DNA of 38,730 nt from Ornithinibacillus californiensis. Its GTDB lineage: Bacteria; Bacillota; Bacilli; Bacillales; Amphibacillaceae. Of the stretch, positions 1 to 8,435 are shown in pieces. A program made the position numbers and the translations under genes. The stretch spans positions 1 to 38,730 of the forward strand of contig NZ_LDUE01000023.1 of the NCBI RefSeq assembly GCF_001038485.1, written 5' to 3'. The notes under the pieces are model-generated. The model was given only the letters and a program-made list of their open reading frames with translations. It had not been told where the DNA came from and ran no database searches. How positions within the stretch are numbered: position 1 is the stretch's first letter; each line of letters starts with the position of its first letter.

Positions 1-37
1 AAAAACGATGATCGGAACCATTTTTTAATTATTTTTG

Positions 38-59
38 GCTAGTTATGTCCCAGCCTCTT
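38..59 (-). repeat. End of a GGGACATAAC-type intergenic repeat
   Basis: On the minus strand the bases read GAGGCTGGGACATAACTAG, nearly the same as the right end of the repeat between relA and dtd (GAGGTTGGGACATAACTCA at 6066-6048). It lies just downstream of the 6S RNA. No partner end is visible between here and aspS, so it is either a solo copy or belongs to an element extending beyond base 1. Confidence 0.5.
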
Positions 60-76
60 TGTCTACTATGTATTCA

Positions 77-265
77 TCAATCCCAATTATGCCGTCTATA
101 GCAATGTTTTGATCCCCGCTTCACGCAGGTGGGTGCCTTGTTTCACATTTTATACGTCCTCTCGTTAAGATAACGAGGCATGTATGCCATGCAAAAACAA
201 TCAGGCTCCCTATTTTATACTGTTCGGTCAAAACGTATTTTTATAGACTAACATATCAGGATTGA
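77..265 (-). ncRNA. bsrA: 6S RNA (6S-1/BsrA type)
   Basis: 6S RNA binds housekeeping RNA polymerase by imitating an open promoter. On the minus strand the two ends pair in nested stems: TCAATCC (265-259) with GGATTGA (83-77), GTCTAT (248-243) with ATAGAC (99-94), and GTTTTGA (234-228) with TCAAAAC (112-106). Inside lies an unpaired region whose 3' side reads GGCACCCACC, as in other 6S RNAs. Further in are a GCC..TTGTTT/AAACAA..GGC stem and two apical hairpins (GGCAT/ATGCC and CTCGTTA/TAACGAG). The length of about 189 nt and the place beside aspS match 6S-1 (BS190 RNA) of B. subtilis, which lies between aspS and yrvM. Exact ends are uncertain by several bases. Recognition is from structure and synteny, not from a database search. 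Confidence 0.85.
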
Positions 266-294
266 TTTATTCCGTAATGCATTACGTTTGTAAA
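266..294 (-). promoter_or_regulatory. Probable promoter of the 6S RNA
   Basis: On the minus strand TTTACA (294-289) is followed after 17 bases by AATAAA (271-266). The -35 box is 5/6 to the sigma-A consensus and the -10 box 4/6. The predicted start lies near 258-262, a few bases inside the outermost stem, so the 5' end of the 6S RNA may be slightly shorter than drawn. Confidence 0.5.
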
Positions 295-388
295 ATTATC
301 TTAACACACGTGTATGGTGTATTCAATATCTCTTTATATGAAGTATTCATTACAAATGTTACAGATTTTAAACATCTCTTATATTTAA

Positions 389-2152
389 TCATAATTTTGG
401 ATTCAACTGAATAGATAATTCAGTTAGTTGTGCACTGCTTACTTCACTTGGCGCATCTGTAAGCAAATCTGATGCTGAAGCAGTCTTAGGGAATAATATT
501 GTATCTCTTAGGTTACTTCTACCTGTCAGTAACATTACGATGCGGTCTAGCCCCAGAGCTATACCACCATGTGGGGGAGCTCCATATTCTAACGCTTCCA
601 GTAGAAAACCAAATTGTTCTTCCGCTTCTTCCTCTGTAAATCCTAGTACCTTAAACATTTGATTTTGTTGCTCACGTTTATAGATACGAATAGAACCTCC
701 ACCTAATTCATATCCGTTTAATACTAAGTCATAAGCATTAGCACGTACACTTGCCGGATCCGTAGTAAGCCTTTCAAGGTCTTCCTCAAACGGCATTGTG
801 AATGGATGATGAGCAGCAAAGTAACGGCCCAAATCTTCATCGTATTCTAATAGTGGCCAATCGGTAACCCATAAGAAATTAAATTTACTTTCGTCGATCA
901 ATCCAAGCTCTTTTCCTAATTTTAATCTTAATGCACCTAGACTATCATATACAACTGAAGTTTTATCAGCTACAAATAATAATAAGTCCCCATCAACTGC
1001 ATTTGCACGTTCACTAAGCCCTTGCTTTTCTTCATCAGAAATAAATTTCGCAATTGGACCTTTCAATTCATCTCCTTCTACTTTTAACCAAGCTAATCCT
1101 TTTGCCCCGTATACGTTGACAAACTCAGTTAATTTATCAATGTCTTTACGAGAGAAGTTAGTTGCTTCCCCTTTTACATTCAATAAAGCAACCTTTCCGC
1201 CAGTTTCAATTGCCCCTTTGAAAACTTTAAATTCTGAGTTTGCTAGTACATCCGATACATGAATCAATTCTAGGTCGAACCGAGTATCAGGTTTGTCGGA
1301 ACCATATCGATCCATAGCTTCTTGATAAGGCATACGTGGTAAAGGTAATTCAATGTCAACATCGTTTACCTCTTTCATTACCTTCTGCATCATATGCTCA
1401 GCCATTGTCATGATTTCATCACTAGTCATGAAAGAAGTCTCAATATCAATTTGTGTAAATTCAGGCTGACGATCCGCACGTAAATCCTCATCACGGAAAC
1501 AGCGAGCAATTTGATAATATTTCTCAAAACTACTCATCATAATTAATTGCTTAAACAACTGTGGTGACTGAGGTAACGCATAAAACTCCCCTGGGTGTAC
1601 ACGGCTCGGAACTAAATAATCACGCGCCCCTTCTGGTGTGCTTTTAGTTAGAATAGGAGTCTCCATTTCTAAGAAACCATCATCATTTAAAAAGTTACGA
1701 ACCACTTGTGTAATTTGATGACGCTTCTTAAAGGTCTCCTGAAGTGAACCACGGCGTAAATCAATATAACGATACTTTAGACGCAAATCCTCTGATACAT
1801 CTGTTTCATCTTGAATTAGGAAAGGTGGATTCTTCGCTTTATTTAGGATAGAAACTTGTGATGCTATGACTTCTACCGTACCTGTTTCCATTTGAGGATT
1901 TATTGTATTTTCATCGCGTAAAACGACTTGCCCATATACTTCGATTACATATTCACTACGTACTGACTCTGCTATTTTTAATGCATCTTCATGGTCTGGA
2001 TTAAAAACAACTTGAACAATCCCAGACTTATCTCGAAGGTCGATAAAAATGAGGCCCCCTAAGTCACGTCGTTTTTGAACCCAACCTTTTAGTAGAATTG
2101 ATTTTTCAACATCTGTTTCTCGGATTGTCCCGGCAAGTACTCTTTTACTCAT
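389..2152 (-). CDS. aspS: Aspartate--tRNA ligase
   Basis: Charges tRNA-Asp with aspartate in the cytoplasm (class II, bacterial type). The 587-residue protein is close to the 592 residues of B. subtilis AspS. In order: an N-terminal OB-fold anticodon-binding domain (about 1-105), class II motif 2 [18 protein letters not shown] at 219-236, the bacterial insertion (GAD) domain in the middle, and motif 3 [12 protein letters not shown] near 530-541. The ATG is preceded by AGGAGG lying inside the 3' end of hisS. Only one base separates the hisS stop (2154-2156) from this start, so translation is probably coupled. Both genes sit behind the Asp-type T-box leader at 3485-3757. Whether the enzyme is discriminating cannot be read here. 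Confidence 0.98.
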   Translation of the reverse strand: MSKRVLAGTIRETDVEKSILLKGWVQKRRDLGGLIFIDLRDKSGIVQVVFNPDHEDALKIAESVRSEYVIEVYGQVVLRDENTINPQMETGTVEVIASQVSILNKAKNPPFLIQDETDVSEDLRLKYRYIDLRRGSLQETFKKRHQITQVVRNFLNDDGFLEMETPILTKSTPEGARDYLVPSRVHPGEFYALPQSPQLFKQLIMMSSFEKYYQIARCFRDEDLRADRQPEFTQIDIETSFMTSDEIMTMAEHMMQKVMKEVNDVDIELPLPRMPYQEAMDRYGSDKPDTRFDLELIHVSDVLANSEFKVFKGAIETGGKVALLNVKGEATNFSRKDIDKLTEFVNVYGAKGLAWLKVEGDELKGPIAKFISDEEKQGLSERANAVDGDLLLFVADKTSVVYDSLGALRLKLGKELGLIDESKFNFLWVTDWPLLEYDEDLGRYFAAHHPFTMPFEEDLERLTTDPASVRANAYDLVLNGYELGGGSIRIYKREQQNQMFKVLGFTEEEAEEQFGFLLEALEYGAPPHGGIALGLDRIVMLLTGRSNLRDTILFPKTASASDLLTDAPSEVSSAQLTELSIQLNPKL

Positions 2153-2153
2153 C

Positions 2154-3434
2154 TTATTTTCCTCCTAAAAGCTTTTCCTTCATTGTGTCAATCAATTGAT
2201 TTAGAGGAACTTCTACTTGTTCTCCAGTAGCCATTTCCTTCACATTTATGATTTGCTTTTCTAGTTCTTCTTCTCCTAATACGAGAACATATTTTGCTTT
2301 ATATCGATCGGCTGCTTTGAATTGGGCTTTAATTTTTCTACCTTGGTAGTCTTGGTCAACTTGAATACCATTTATTCGTAAGTCATGCACGATACGTACT
2401 GCTTCTGACTTAGATTGTTCTCCCATGGATACTAGATAACAATCCAACTCATCTTCTACAGGGATGTCGATTTTCTCAGCTTCTAATGCAAGCAATAGCC
2501 GCTCAAGTCCCATCCCAAAACCAATACCTGGTGTAGCCGGTCCGCCTAATTGTTCAACAAGACCATTGTACCTTCCACCACCAGCAAGTGTTGTAATAGC
2601 ACCAAACCCTTCTGCTTCACTCATGATTTCAAAGGCCGTGTGGTTGTAGTAATCAAGTCCTCTTACTAGGTTGGGATCTACTTCATAAGGTATTCCAATT
2701 GCATCTAAATAGGATTTTACTTGGTCAAAATATCTTTTGGATTCATCATTTAGATAATCTAGAATAGAAGGTGCTATTTTCATTGATGGGTGATCTCTAT
2801 CTACTTTACAATCTAGAATACGCAAAGGATTTTGGTCCAATCTATTCTGACAATCTTGGCAAAGTTCTGCTTTATGTGGTGTAAAATGTTCAACTAACGC
2901 TTTTCGATATTCCGTTCTACTTTCTAAATCACCAAGTGAATTAATTACTAGTTTTAAAGAAGTTAACCCCAAGCTCTTATAAACAGTCATTGCTAAATCG
3001 ATAACTTCTGCATCAATTGCTGGATCAGCACTCCCTAATACCTCAACGCCAAATTGACTGAATTGGCGTGTTCGCCCTTGTTGTGGACGTTCGTTCCTGA
3101 ACATTTGCATAAAATAATACAACTTCACAGGTTGATTAGGTTCACCATAAAGTTTATTTTGTACAAATGCTCTCGTCACAGATGCTGTACCTTCTGGACG
3201 TAGTGTTAAACTTCTTCCTCCGCGATCCTCAAATGTATACATTTCCTTTTGAACGATATCCGTAGAGTCCCCTACTCCACGAGCAAATACTTCCGTATGT
3301 TCGAATAGCGGCGTACGAATCTCATCAAAATGGAATTTATCACATATTCCTTTTATTTTATTTTCGACAAATTGCCATTTCTGGGCATCTTTTGGTAGAA
3401 TGTCTACCGTTCCCCTTGGCGCTTTAATATTCAT
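2154..3434 (-). CDS. hisS: Histidine--tRNA ligase
   Basis: Charges tRNA-His with histidine; class II homodimer. The 426 residues fit the family. Visible motifs: PRGTVDILP at the N terminus, LRPEGT at 78-83, motif 2 [14 protein letters not shown] around 112-125, the histidine-binding segment [14 protein letters not shown] near 257-270, [14 protein letters not shown], and motif 3 [14 protein letters not shown]-terminal anticodon-binding domain follows. The ATG has AGGAGG a few bases upstream. It is the first gene after the T-box terminator, so its expression appears tied to charging of tRNA-Asp rather than tRNA-His. Confidence 0.98.
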   Translation of the reverse strand: MNIKAPRGTVDILPKDAQKWQFVENKIKGICDKFHFDEIRTPLFEHTEVFARGVGDSTDIVQKEMYTFEDRGGRSLTLRPEGTASVTRAFVQNKLYGEPNQPVKLYYFMQMFRNERPQQGRTRQFSQFGVEVLGSADPAIDAEVIDLAMTVYKSLGLTSLKLVINSLGDLESRTEYRKALVEHFTPHKAELCQDCQNRLDQNPLRILDCKVDRDHPSMKIAPSILDYLNDESKRYFDQVKSYLDAIGIPYEVDPNLVRGLDYYNHTAFEIMSEAEGFGAITTLAGGGRYNGLVEQLGGPATPGIGFGMGLERLLLALEAEKIDIPVEDELDCYLVSMGEQSKSEAVRIVHDLRINGIQVDQDYQGRKIKAQFKAADRYKAKYVLVLGEEELEKQIINVKEMATGEQVEVPLNQLIDTMKEKLLGGK

Positions 3435-3484
3435 TCTTTCATCCTCCTAAGACTATGTATCATATAAAAAAACTTAAAAAAGAA

Positions 3485-3525
3485 TACAAAAAACTCCCGT
3501 CCCTATTAAAAAAGGGACGAGAGTT
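3485..3525 (-). terminator. T-box regulated terminator
   Basis: Thirteen-pair stem (3525-3513 with 3504-3492, with one mismatched or wobble position) followed on the minus strand by six T. Its 5' arm also provides the TCCCT that pairs with AGGG of the T-box sequence in the antiterminator, so the two folds exclude each other. Confidence 0.9.
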
Positions 3526-3757
3526 ACCCGCGTTGCCACCCTAGTTGATGCAAACCTTGCATCCTCTTTTCACAGTTAACGCCTGCAAGACGTCTATATT
3601 TACTAGTAAACACGTTCAATAAAGATCCTCAGGAATGTCTTTCACTAGGTTGTCATGCAAAATGCTTTCAGCCTCAGGCATTTCGTCTCTTACCATGCAA
3701 TGACTAGTTACTTTTTCCTTCATAGGATATTTCATTTTCGTTCAAGATACTTGAATG
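3485..3757 (-). promoter_or_regulatory. T-box leader, tRNA-Asp type, of hisS-aspS
   Basis: A T-box RNA senses uncharged tRNA and lets transcription pass a terminator. The T-box sequence AGGGTGGCAACGCGGGT is at 3542-3526. The terminator that follows pairs 3525-3513 with 3504-3492 and ends in a T run (3493-3488). In stem I, AGGAA/TTCCT and ACTAG/CTAGT enclose an internal loop with AAAGTA on the 5' side and GAAAGACA on the 3' side. The codon just before the last A is GAC (3639-3637), an Asp codon. The UGGC bulge fits an acceptor end GCCA, that is discriminator G73, as in tRNA-Asp and unlike bacterial tRNA-His (C73). The specificity is inference from these two agreeing signals. I see no second, His-type T-box. 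Confidence 0.93.
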
Positions 3758-3763
3758 AATATT

Positions 3764-3792
3764 ATCATAATGTTTTGCAAGATGAATGTCAA
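3764..3792 (-). promoter_or_regulatory. Sigma-A promoter of the hisS-aspS operon
   Basis: On the minus strand a perfect TTGACA (3792-3787), a 17-base spacer and TATGAT (3769-3764). Transcription should start near 3757, which leaves the full T-box leader. The -35 box contains the TGA stop codon (3791-3789) of the upstream small gene. Confidence 0.9.
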
Positions 3793-3962
3793 GTACGATT
3801 AATCTTTTTCTTTAAAGCTTTTACTTCGCCTAATGTTATACCCAATTCTTGTGCTATTTCCATGTGCCCAGAAGCCCCTTCCATTTCAATAAACTTATGT
3901 AAGTTTACACCAAATATATCCCGATTATTATGTGTACTCCAATGCTTTTCGTTCATACGCAA
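3789..3962 (-). CDS. yrzK: Small YrzK-like protein with a helix-turn-helix-like segment
   Basis: A 57-residue protein starting at TTG (3962), which is in frame with an ATG at 3956. TTG is chosen because AGGAGG (3976-3971) is eight bases upstream of it but fourteen from the ATG. The C-terminal half (MEIAQELGITLGEVKALKKK) looks like the recognition helix pair of sigma-70 region 4 or a similar helix-turn-helix. The position directly upstream of hisS matches yrzK of B. subtilis, whose function is unknown to me. It is divergent from the amidase gene, with 106 bases between the two starts. Its stop codon is embedded in the -35 box of the hisS promoter. DNA binding is only a suggestion from the local pattern. 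Confidence 0.75.
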   Translation of the reverse strand: MRMNEKHWSTHNNRDIFGVNLHKFIEMEGASGHMEIAQELGITLGEVKALKKKINRT

Positions 3963-4068
3963 TAGTACCGCCTCCTTTTAGATAAGACTAGTTTTGCCTA
4001 AATCGATATTATTTATTAAAATAGAAAAGAAACTCTATGTTATCTAGCATCTAATAGGAGGAAATTTT

Positions 4069-5115
4069 TTGCGGTATAAAAAAGGTATAGTAATTTTTCT
4101 AGGTTTGCTATTAATGGTAGGAATTGTTCCTGTTCAAGCAAGTACTACAGAAGTCATTATTAATGAGGATAATCTAAACCTTAGAACTGGACCGGGGACA
4201 AATTACGAAAGAATAGGACAGGTAAATGCTGGTGAGCGTTATTTAATTAAGGACCAACAAGGAAATTGGATTCAAATCCAGCTAGATGGCTACACTGCTT
4301 GGGTCTCAAGTGATTACGTTTCCATTCAAGGTGAAGTCTCAACAGGAGTAGAAGTAAATGAACAGCAAACTATCACCATTACTCATGATAAAACTCAAAT
4401 CAGGAATGGACCTTCTACAGATTATGATATCGTCCATTTCGCAAAAGCAGGCGAAAAAATAACTGTTATTGATAAAGAAGGCAATTGGCTAAAGGTTAAG
4501 TTAAATGATGGTGAAGGTTATGTATTAAAAGACTTAGTAGAGAAGAAAACAGAGAGTGCTTCCCAAGGTTTAAAGGGGAAAAAAATTGTTATTGACCCTG
4601 GCCATGGCGGAAATGATTCTGGGGCTATTAGTGCAGGAGAAGTTCTTGAAAAAGATATAACTTACAAGACAGCAGAAGTACTAGCTCAGGAGTTAACGAT
4701 GTTAGGTGCAGAAGTTCTAATCACGCGTGATCAAGAAACTTTTGCTACACTATCTAGTAGAGCTACGTTATCAAATGTTACACGTGCTGATGCATTTATT
4801 AGCTTACATTATAATAGTGTACCTAATTTACCAGATGCAACTGGAATCAGCACCTATTATTATCATGAACAATACGAATCACTCGCCACCTTTATTCAAC
4901 AAGAAATGATTAAAGAATCTAACGATCGTGATAGAGGTGTCGGTTTTGGAGATTTTCAAGTAATTCGACAAAATCTAATGCCTGCGGTCTTAATAGAGCT
5001 AGGATTTATTTCTAATCCTGAGATTGATCAATTATTAGCAACAAATGCATACCAAAAGAAATTAGTTACTGGAATCGTAAATGGTCTACAGCGCTATTAC
5101 GCTACACAAAAATAG
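4069..5115 (+). CDS. yrvJ: N-acetylmuramoyl-L-alanine amidase with two SH3b domains
   Basis: Secreted zinc hydrolase that cuts the amide bond between N-acetylmuramic acid and L-alanine of peptidoglycan. Residues 1-25 form a signal peptide. Two bacterial SH3 domains follow (about 28-87 and 102-157, each with an NLRTGPGTNY or QIRNGPSTDY type signature), which probably bind the wall. The amidase_3 domain runs from about 172 to the end. It carries DPGHGG (176-181), EKD near 194, SLHYNS and the terminal LIELGFISN, supplying the zinc histidines and catalytic glutamates. The start is TTG with AGGAGG seven bases upstream (4056-4061). B. subtilis YrvJ occupies the same neighbourhood; that protein is of similar architecture but I assign the symbol from context. 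Confidence 0.88.
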   Translation: MRYKKGIVIFLGLLLMVGIVPVQASTTEVIINEDNLNLRTGPGTNYERIGQVNAGERYLIKDQQGNWIQIQLDGYTAWVSSDYVSIQGEVSTGVEVNEQQTITITHDKTQIRNGPSTDYDIVHFAKAGEKITVIDKEGNWLKVKLNDGEGYVLKDLVEKKTESASQGLKGKKIVIDPGHGGNDSGAISAGEVLEKDITYKTAEVLAQELTMLGAEVLITRDQETFATLSSRATLSNVTRADAFISLHYNSVPNLPDATGISTYYYHEQYESLATFIQQEMIKESNDRDRGVGFGDFQVIRQNLMPAVLIELGFISNPEIDQLLATNAYQKKLVTGIVNGLQRYYATQK

Positions 5116-5138
5116 AGAGGCTATCCTCTCTATTTTTC
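5107..5138. terminator. Bidirectional terminator between the amidase gene and dtd
   Basis: Perfect ten-pair stem 5111-5120 / 5125-5134 with a four-base loop, T-rich on the plus strand and A-rich before it, so it can work in both directions. Both stop codons lie inside the stem (TAG at 5113-5115 on plus, TAG at 5132-5130 on minus). Confidence 0.9.
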
Positions 5139-5576
5139 TTTACTATCCAATATCAATGTAACTGGGCCAACGTTTGTAAGGGTAACATCCATCATTGCGC
5201 CAAACTCACCAGTTGCTATGTTTATACCTTCATTTTTTATTAAATTATTAAATTGCTCATATAGTGTGTTGGCTTGTTCGGGCCTGGCAGCTTGCATAAA
5301 GTTAGGTCTTCTACCTTTTCTTGTATCTCCATACAAGGTAAACTGGGAAATCGAGAGAATGTCACCACCAACATCTTTCAATGATAAATTCATCTTTTCA
5401 TTCTCATCCTCGAATACGCGCAAATGAACAATTTTATTTGCTAGGTATTCCGCATCTTCTATCGTGTCATCATGAGTGACACCTAAAAGAATAACAAAAC
5501 CATCTCTAATTTCTCCAACAACTTCACCTTGGACTGTTACCTTCGCATCCCTTGCACGTTGAATTACAGCACGCAT
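5130..5576 (-). CDS. dtd: D-aminoacyl-tRNA deacylase
   Basis: Hydrolyses D-amino acids mischarged onto tRNA, a chiral proofreading step. The open frame continues 33 codons further upstream, but the family begins MRAVIQRA, so the ATG at 5576 is taken. It has AAAGGAG about nine bases upstream and gives 148 residues, the usual length. Conserved SQFTLYGD is at 77-84, and NVGPVT at 135-140 holds the cross-subunit Gly-cisPro loop. In B. subtilis dtd follows relA directly. Here a 456-bp repeat separates them. The stop codon is within the shared terminator with the amidase gene. Confidence 0.95.
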   Translation of the reverse strand: MRAVIQRARDAKVTVQGEVVGEIRDGFVILLGVTHDDTIEDAEYLANKIVHLRVFEDENEKMNLSLKDVGGDILSISQFTLYGDTRKGRRPNFMQAARPEQANTLYEQFNNLIKNEGINIATGEFGAMMDVTLTNVGPVTLILDSKEK

Positions 5577-5610
5577 GTAAAATACTCCTTTTCCAATTTG
5601 ATATATAAAA

Positions 5611-6066
5611 GGGGTTGAGACAAAAGTATTTCTATCAAAGGTAAAATCGAACATTGTTATTAGTGCATATAACACGCCCCGAAAATATACTGCGCTTTTA
5701 CTTCCAGCACAGGAGCAACATCTGCTCGAAAGTACCTCGCAGTGTTTCCCTTGCCGTGGGCGGCTGGTGAGCCAGGCTACTACATGAGAATGCTTCTATG
5801 CAGCCTTGCACCGAGGAAGCCTGCTTCGTAGCGACTCTACTCTAGCAGACGCAGGTGCATCACCGGGATCTCACCTATGCCTATCCTCCCACAGGACAAA
5901 TGTTTTCGGTGGGGCGAGTAACCGCAGTCCCAAGGAAGGCTACGGCAGCGAAACATCGCACGCAGAAAAAGCGGTCTTCTTTTTCAAGGAGTCTCCGTAT
6001 ATTTCCGGGGCTAATATAGTGTTTATTCGTCTTTTACTGCCCTTGATTGAGTTATGTCCCAACCTC
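5611..6066. repeat. GC-richer intergenic repeat with inverted ends (MITE-like)
   Basis: The outer ends are imperfect inverted repeats: GGGGTTGAGACAAAAG at 5611-5626 and, reading inward from the other side, GAGGTTGGGACATAAC at 6066-6051 (12 of 16 identical). A second inner pair is GCCCCGAAAATATAC at 5676-5690 and GCCCCGGAAATATAC at 6011-5997 (14 of 15). The 336-bp core is visibly richer in G and C than its surroundings and holds smaller inverted segments such as GGTGAG/CTCACC. Core phrases resemble the dispersed intergenic repeats I know from Bacillaceae genomes. The right end touches the relA stop codon. No transposase is encoded, and the open frame at 5806-6072 is not convincing as a gene. 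Confidence 0.75.
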
Positions 6067-8264
6067 TACTGAATTGTTCGTGTTACGGCATATACATCTT
6101 TGATTTGTTTAATTCGTTCAACAATTTTACGTAAATGATTCGTGTTATGAATTAGAATGGTTATTTGAATAACCGCCATTTTGTTACGGTCAGATCTACC
6201 ATTTACATGTGTTATATTTGTTTTCATCTCATTAACCGCTTGTAGAACTTCATTCAATAGTCCTCTTCGGTCATATCCAGAAATCTCAAGGTCAACATGA
6301 TACTGTTTTTGCGTTTGATCTTCTTCCCATTCCACATCTAAATGACGCTCTTTTGCTTCTTCCGTTAAAACGTTTGGACAATCTGCACGGTGGACGGATA
6401 CGCCTCGACCTTTTGTAATATATCCCAGGATTTCATCCCCAGGAACTGGATTACAACATTTCGAAAGACGTACAAGAAGATTGTCTACTCCCTCTACAAT
6501 AACACCAGAATCTTTCTTATACTTTTTCCGTTCCTTGTACTCGTTCTTAGCCCCTTCGATTGTTTGGGCTAGGTCCTGTTCTTTTAGGCGAGATTGTCTA
6601 ATTTTATCTGTCAGTCGTGTAGCTACTAGTGCGGCAGTAATCCCTTGATATCCAACTGCTGCATACAAGTCCTCTTCTGAAGTAAAGTTAAATCGTTCAT
6701 AGATTCGTTTTAAATTTTCGTCTGTTAATGCTTCCTTTGGCTCAACATCCAGTGCACGAATTTCTTTTTCTACTAAATCCTTACCTTTTGAGATATTTTC
6801 CTCACGGCGTTGTTTCTTGAAAAATTGTCTAATCTTATTTTTCGCTTGTGAGGTTTGGGTAATCTTTAACCAATCTTGTGATGGACCATAGGAATGCTTT
6901 GAAGTTAAAACTTCGATAATATCGCCATTTTTCAATTTATAGTCGAGTGGCTCCATCTTCCCATTAATCTTCGCACCAATTGTTTGGTTCCCGATTTCAG
7001 TATGAATTCGATAGGCGAAATCTAGTGGAATTGATCCAGAAGGTAATTCAATTACATCTCCCTTAGGTGTGAACACATAAACCATATCGGAGAATAAATC
7101 AACCTTTAAGGATTCAACAAATTCCTCTGCATCATGCGTATCATTTTGCCATTCCAAAATTTCTCGGAACCATGTTAGTTTCTCTTCAAAGGACTTCTTA
7201 TCTCGATTAACTTGCTTCCCTTCCTTATAGGCCCAGTGAGCAGCAATCCCATATTCTGCAATCTCATGCATTTCCTTTGTACGAATTTGTACTTCTAAAG
7301 GATCTCCTTTCGGACCAATAACAGTAGTATGCAACGATTGATAAAGGTTCTGTTTTGGCATGGCAATATAATCTTTAAATCTACCCGGCATTGGCTTCCA
7401 ACAAGTATGAATGATTCCTAATACTGCATAACAGTCTTTAATACTATTTACTAAGATCCGAACAGCTAGTAAATCATAAATTTCATTAAACTGCTTATTT
7501 TGCTTTATCATCTTCTGATAAATACTGTATAGATGCTTAGGTCTTCCGTTAATTTCCGCTTCAATATTTACTTCCTCAACTTGCTTCGTTACTTCCTGAA
7601 TTACTTCATTAATGTAAGATTCACGCTGATCACGCTTTTGTTTCATCAACTGAACAATTCGATAGTATTGTTGTGGGTTTAAATATCGTAATGAAATATC
7701 CTCAAGTTCCCATTTTATAGCAGAGATTCCAAGACGATGTGCTAATGGTGCAAATATCTCTAACGTTTCATTCGCTTTTAATCGTTGCTTTTCAGGTGGA
7801 AGAAATTTTAACGTTCTCATATTATGCAATCTATCAGCAAGTTTAATTAATATTACACGAATATCCTTTGCCATAGCGACAAACATTTTTCGGTGATTTT
7901 CTGCTTGTTGTGCTTCTTTAGATTTATATTTAATCTTCCCTAACTTGGTAACCCCATCAACAAGCATGGCGACTTCTGTATTAAATTCTTCTTCTATCAT
8001 TTCCAGTGTTATATCGGTATCCTCTACAACATCATGCAAAAATCCACCAGCAACTGTTACAGGATCCATTCGTAAATCTACTAGAATTCCTGCAACCTGA
8101 ATAGGATGTATGATATACGCTTCACCAGATTTACGGTACTGGTCCTTGTGCGCTTCTTCTGCATACTCATAGGCCCACATAATAAATTTCACATCATCCG
8201 CTGAAAGGTATCCCTGAGCCTGTATTTCTAATTGTTCAATTGTTATAATGTCACTTTTCGCCAT
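6066..8264 (-). CDS. relA: Bifunctional (p)ppGpp synthetase/hydrolase Rel
   Basis: Makes and degrades the stringent-response alarmone (p)ppGpp in response to uncharged tRNA on ribosomes. The 732 residues match B. subtilis RelA (734). Domains in order: an HD hydrolase with H53 and H77-D78 (HDVVEDTD), so hydrolysis should be intact; a synthetase domain with MPGRFKDYIAMPKQNLYQS; a TGS domain near 395-455; a zinc-finger region with LSKCCNPVPGDE and HRADCPN; and a C-terminal ACT domain. The ATG at 8264 has AAAGGTGAT upstream. The stop TAG is the first base triplet of the downstream repeat, which separates it from dtd. Confidence 0.98.
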   Translation of the reverse strand: MAKSDIITIEQLEIQAQGYLSADDVKFIMWAYEYAEEAHKDQYRKSGEAYIIHPIQVAGILVDLRMDPVTVAGGFLHDVVEDTDITLEMIEEEFNTEVAMLVDGVTKLGKIKYKSKEAQQAENHRKMFVAMAKDIRVILIKLADRLHNMRTLKFLPPEKQRLKANETLEIFAPLAHRLGISAIKWELEDISLRYLNPQQYYRIVQLMKQKRDQRESYINEVIQEVTKQVEEVNIEAEINGRPKHLYSIYQKMIKQNKQFNEIYDLLAVRILVNSIKDCYAVLGIIHTCWKPMPGRFKDYIAMPKQNLYQSLHTTVIGPKGDPLEVQIRTKEMHEIAEYGIAAHWAYKEGKQVNRDKKSFEEKLTWFREILEWQNDTHDAEEFVESLKVDLFSDMVYVFTPKGDVIELPSGSIPLDFAYRIHTEIGNQTIGAKINGKMEPLDYKLKNGDIIEVLTSKHSYGPSQDWLKITQTSQAKNKIRQFFKKQRREENISKGKDLVEKEIRALDVEPKEALTDENLKRIYERFNFTSEEDLYAAVGYQGITAALVATRLTDKIRQSRLKEQDLAQTIEGAKNEYKERKKYKKDSGVIVEGVDNLLVRLSKCCNPVPGDEILGYITKGRGVSVHRADCPNVLTEEAKERHLDVEWEEDQTQKQYHVDLEISGYDRRGLLNEVLQAVNEMKTNITHVNGRSDRNKMAVIQITILIHNTNHLRKIVERIKQIKDVYAVTRTIQ

Positions 8265-8299
8265 ATTATCACCTTTATTGTAGAAGATACTTTCTTTCT

Positions 8300-8328
8300 A
8301 GTATCAAAAAAAATTACGCAAATGTAAA
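8300..8328 (-). promoter_or_regulatory. Possible sigma-A promoter of relA
   Basis: Minus-strand TTTACA (8328-8323), a 17-base spacer of T-rich DNA and GATACT (8305-8300). The -35 box is 5/6 and the -10 box 4/6 to consensus. Position just after the hairpin that follows apt fits a separate relA transcript. Confidence 0.45.
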
Positions 8329-8396
8329 GAGAAAGTTTTAATTTTCTTACCAAGTCTCCGATTTGAGGAATGAAAGAATCATTTACGTATTATAAG

Positions 8397-8429
8397 AGGT
8401 CTGGTGAAGAGTTGCCTTCTACCAGACCT
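8397..8429 (-). terminator. Hairpin downstream of apt, probable terminator
   Basis: Perfect nine-pair stem AGGTCTGGT/ACCAGACCT (8397-8405 with 8421-8429) extended inward by GAAG/CTTC. It begins seven bases after the apt stop. The T run after it is weak (CTTATAAT on minus), so termination may be partial. Confidence 0.6.
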
Positions 8430-8435
8430 ACTATT

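Noticed and set aside
3526-3757. A second, His-specific T-box or a CAC specifier in the same leader
   Set aside because: Only one T-box sequence and one stem I are seen, and the bulge base fits tRNA-Asp rather than tRNA-His.
3655-3981. A plus-strand frame of 108 codons opposite the T-box leader and the yrzK-like gene
   Set aside because: It is antisense to a well supported regulatory RNA and a better supported small gene, and has no ribosome-binding site.
5806-6072. An 88-codon plus-strand frame in the relA-dtd gap
   Set aside because: It lies inside the GC-richer repeat, has no ribosome-binding site and no recognisable protein pattern.
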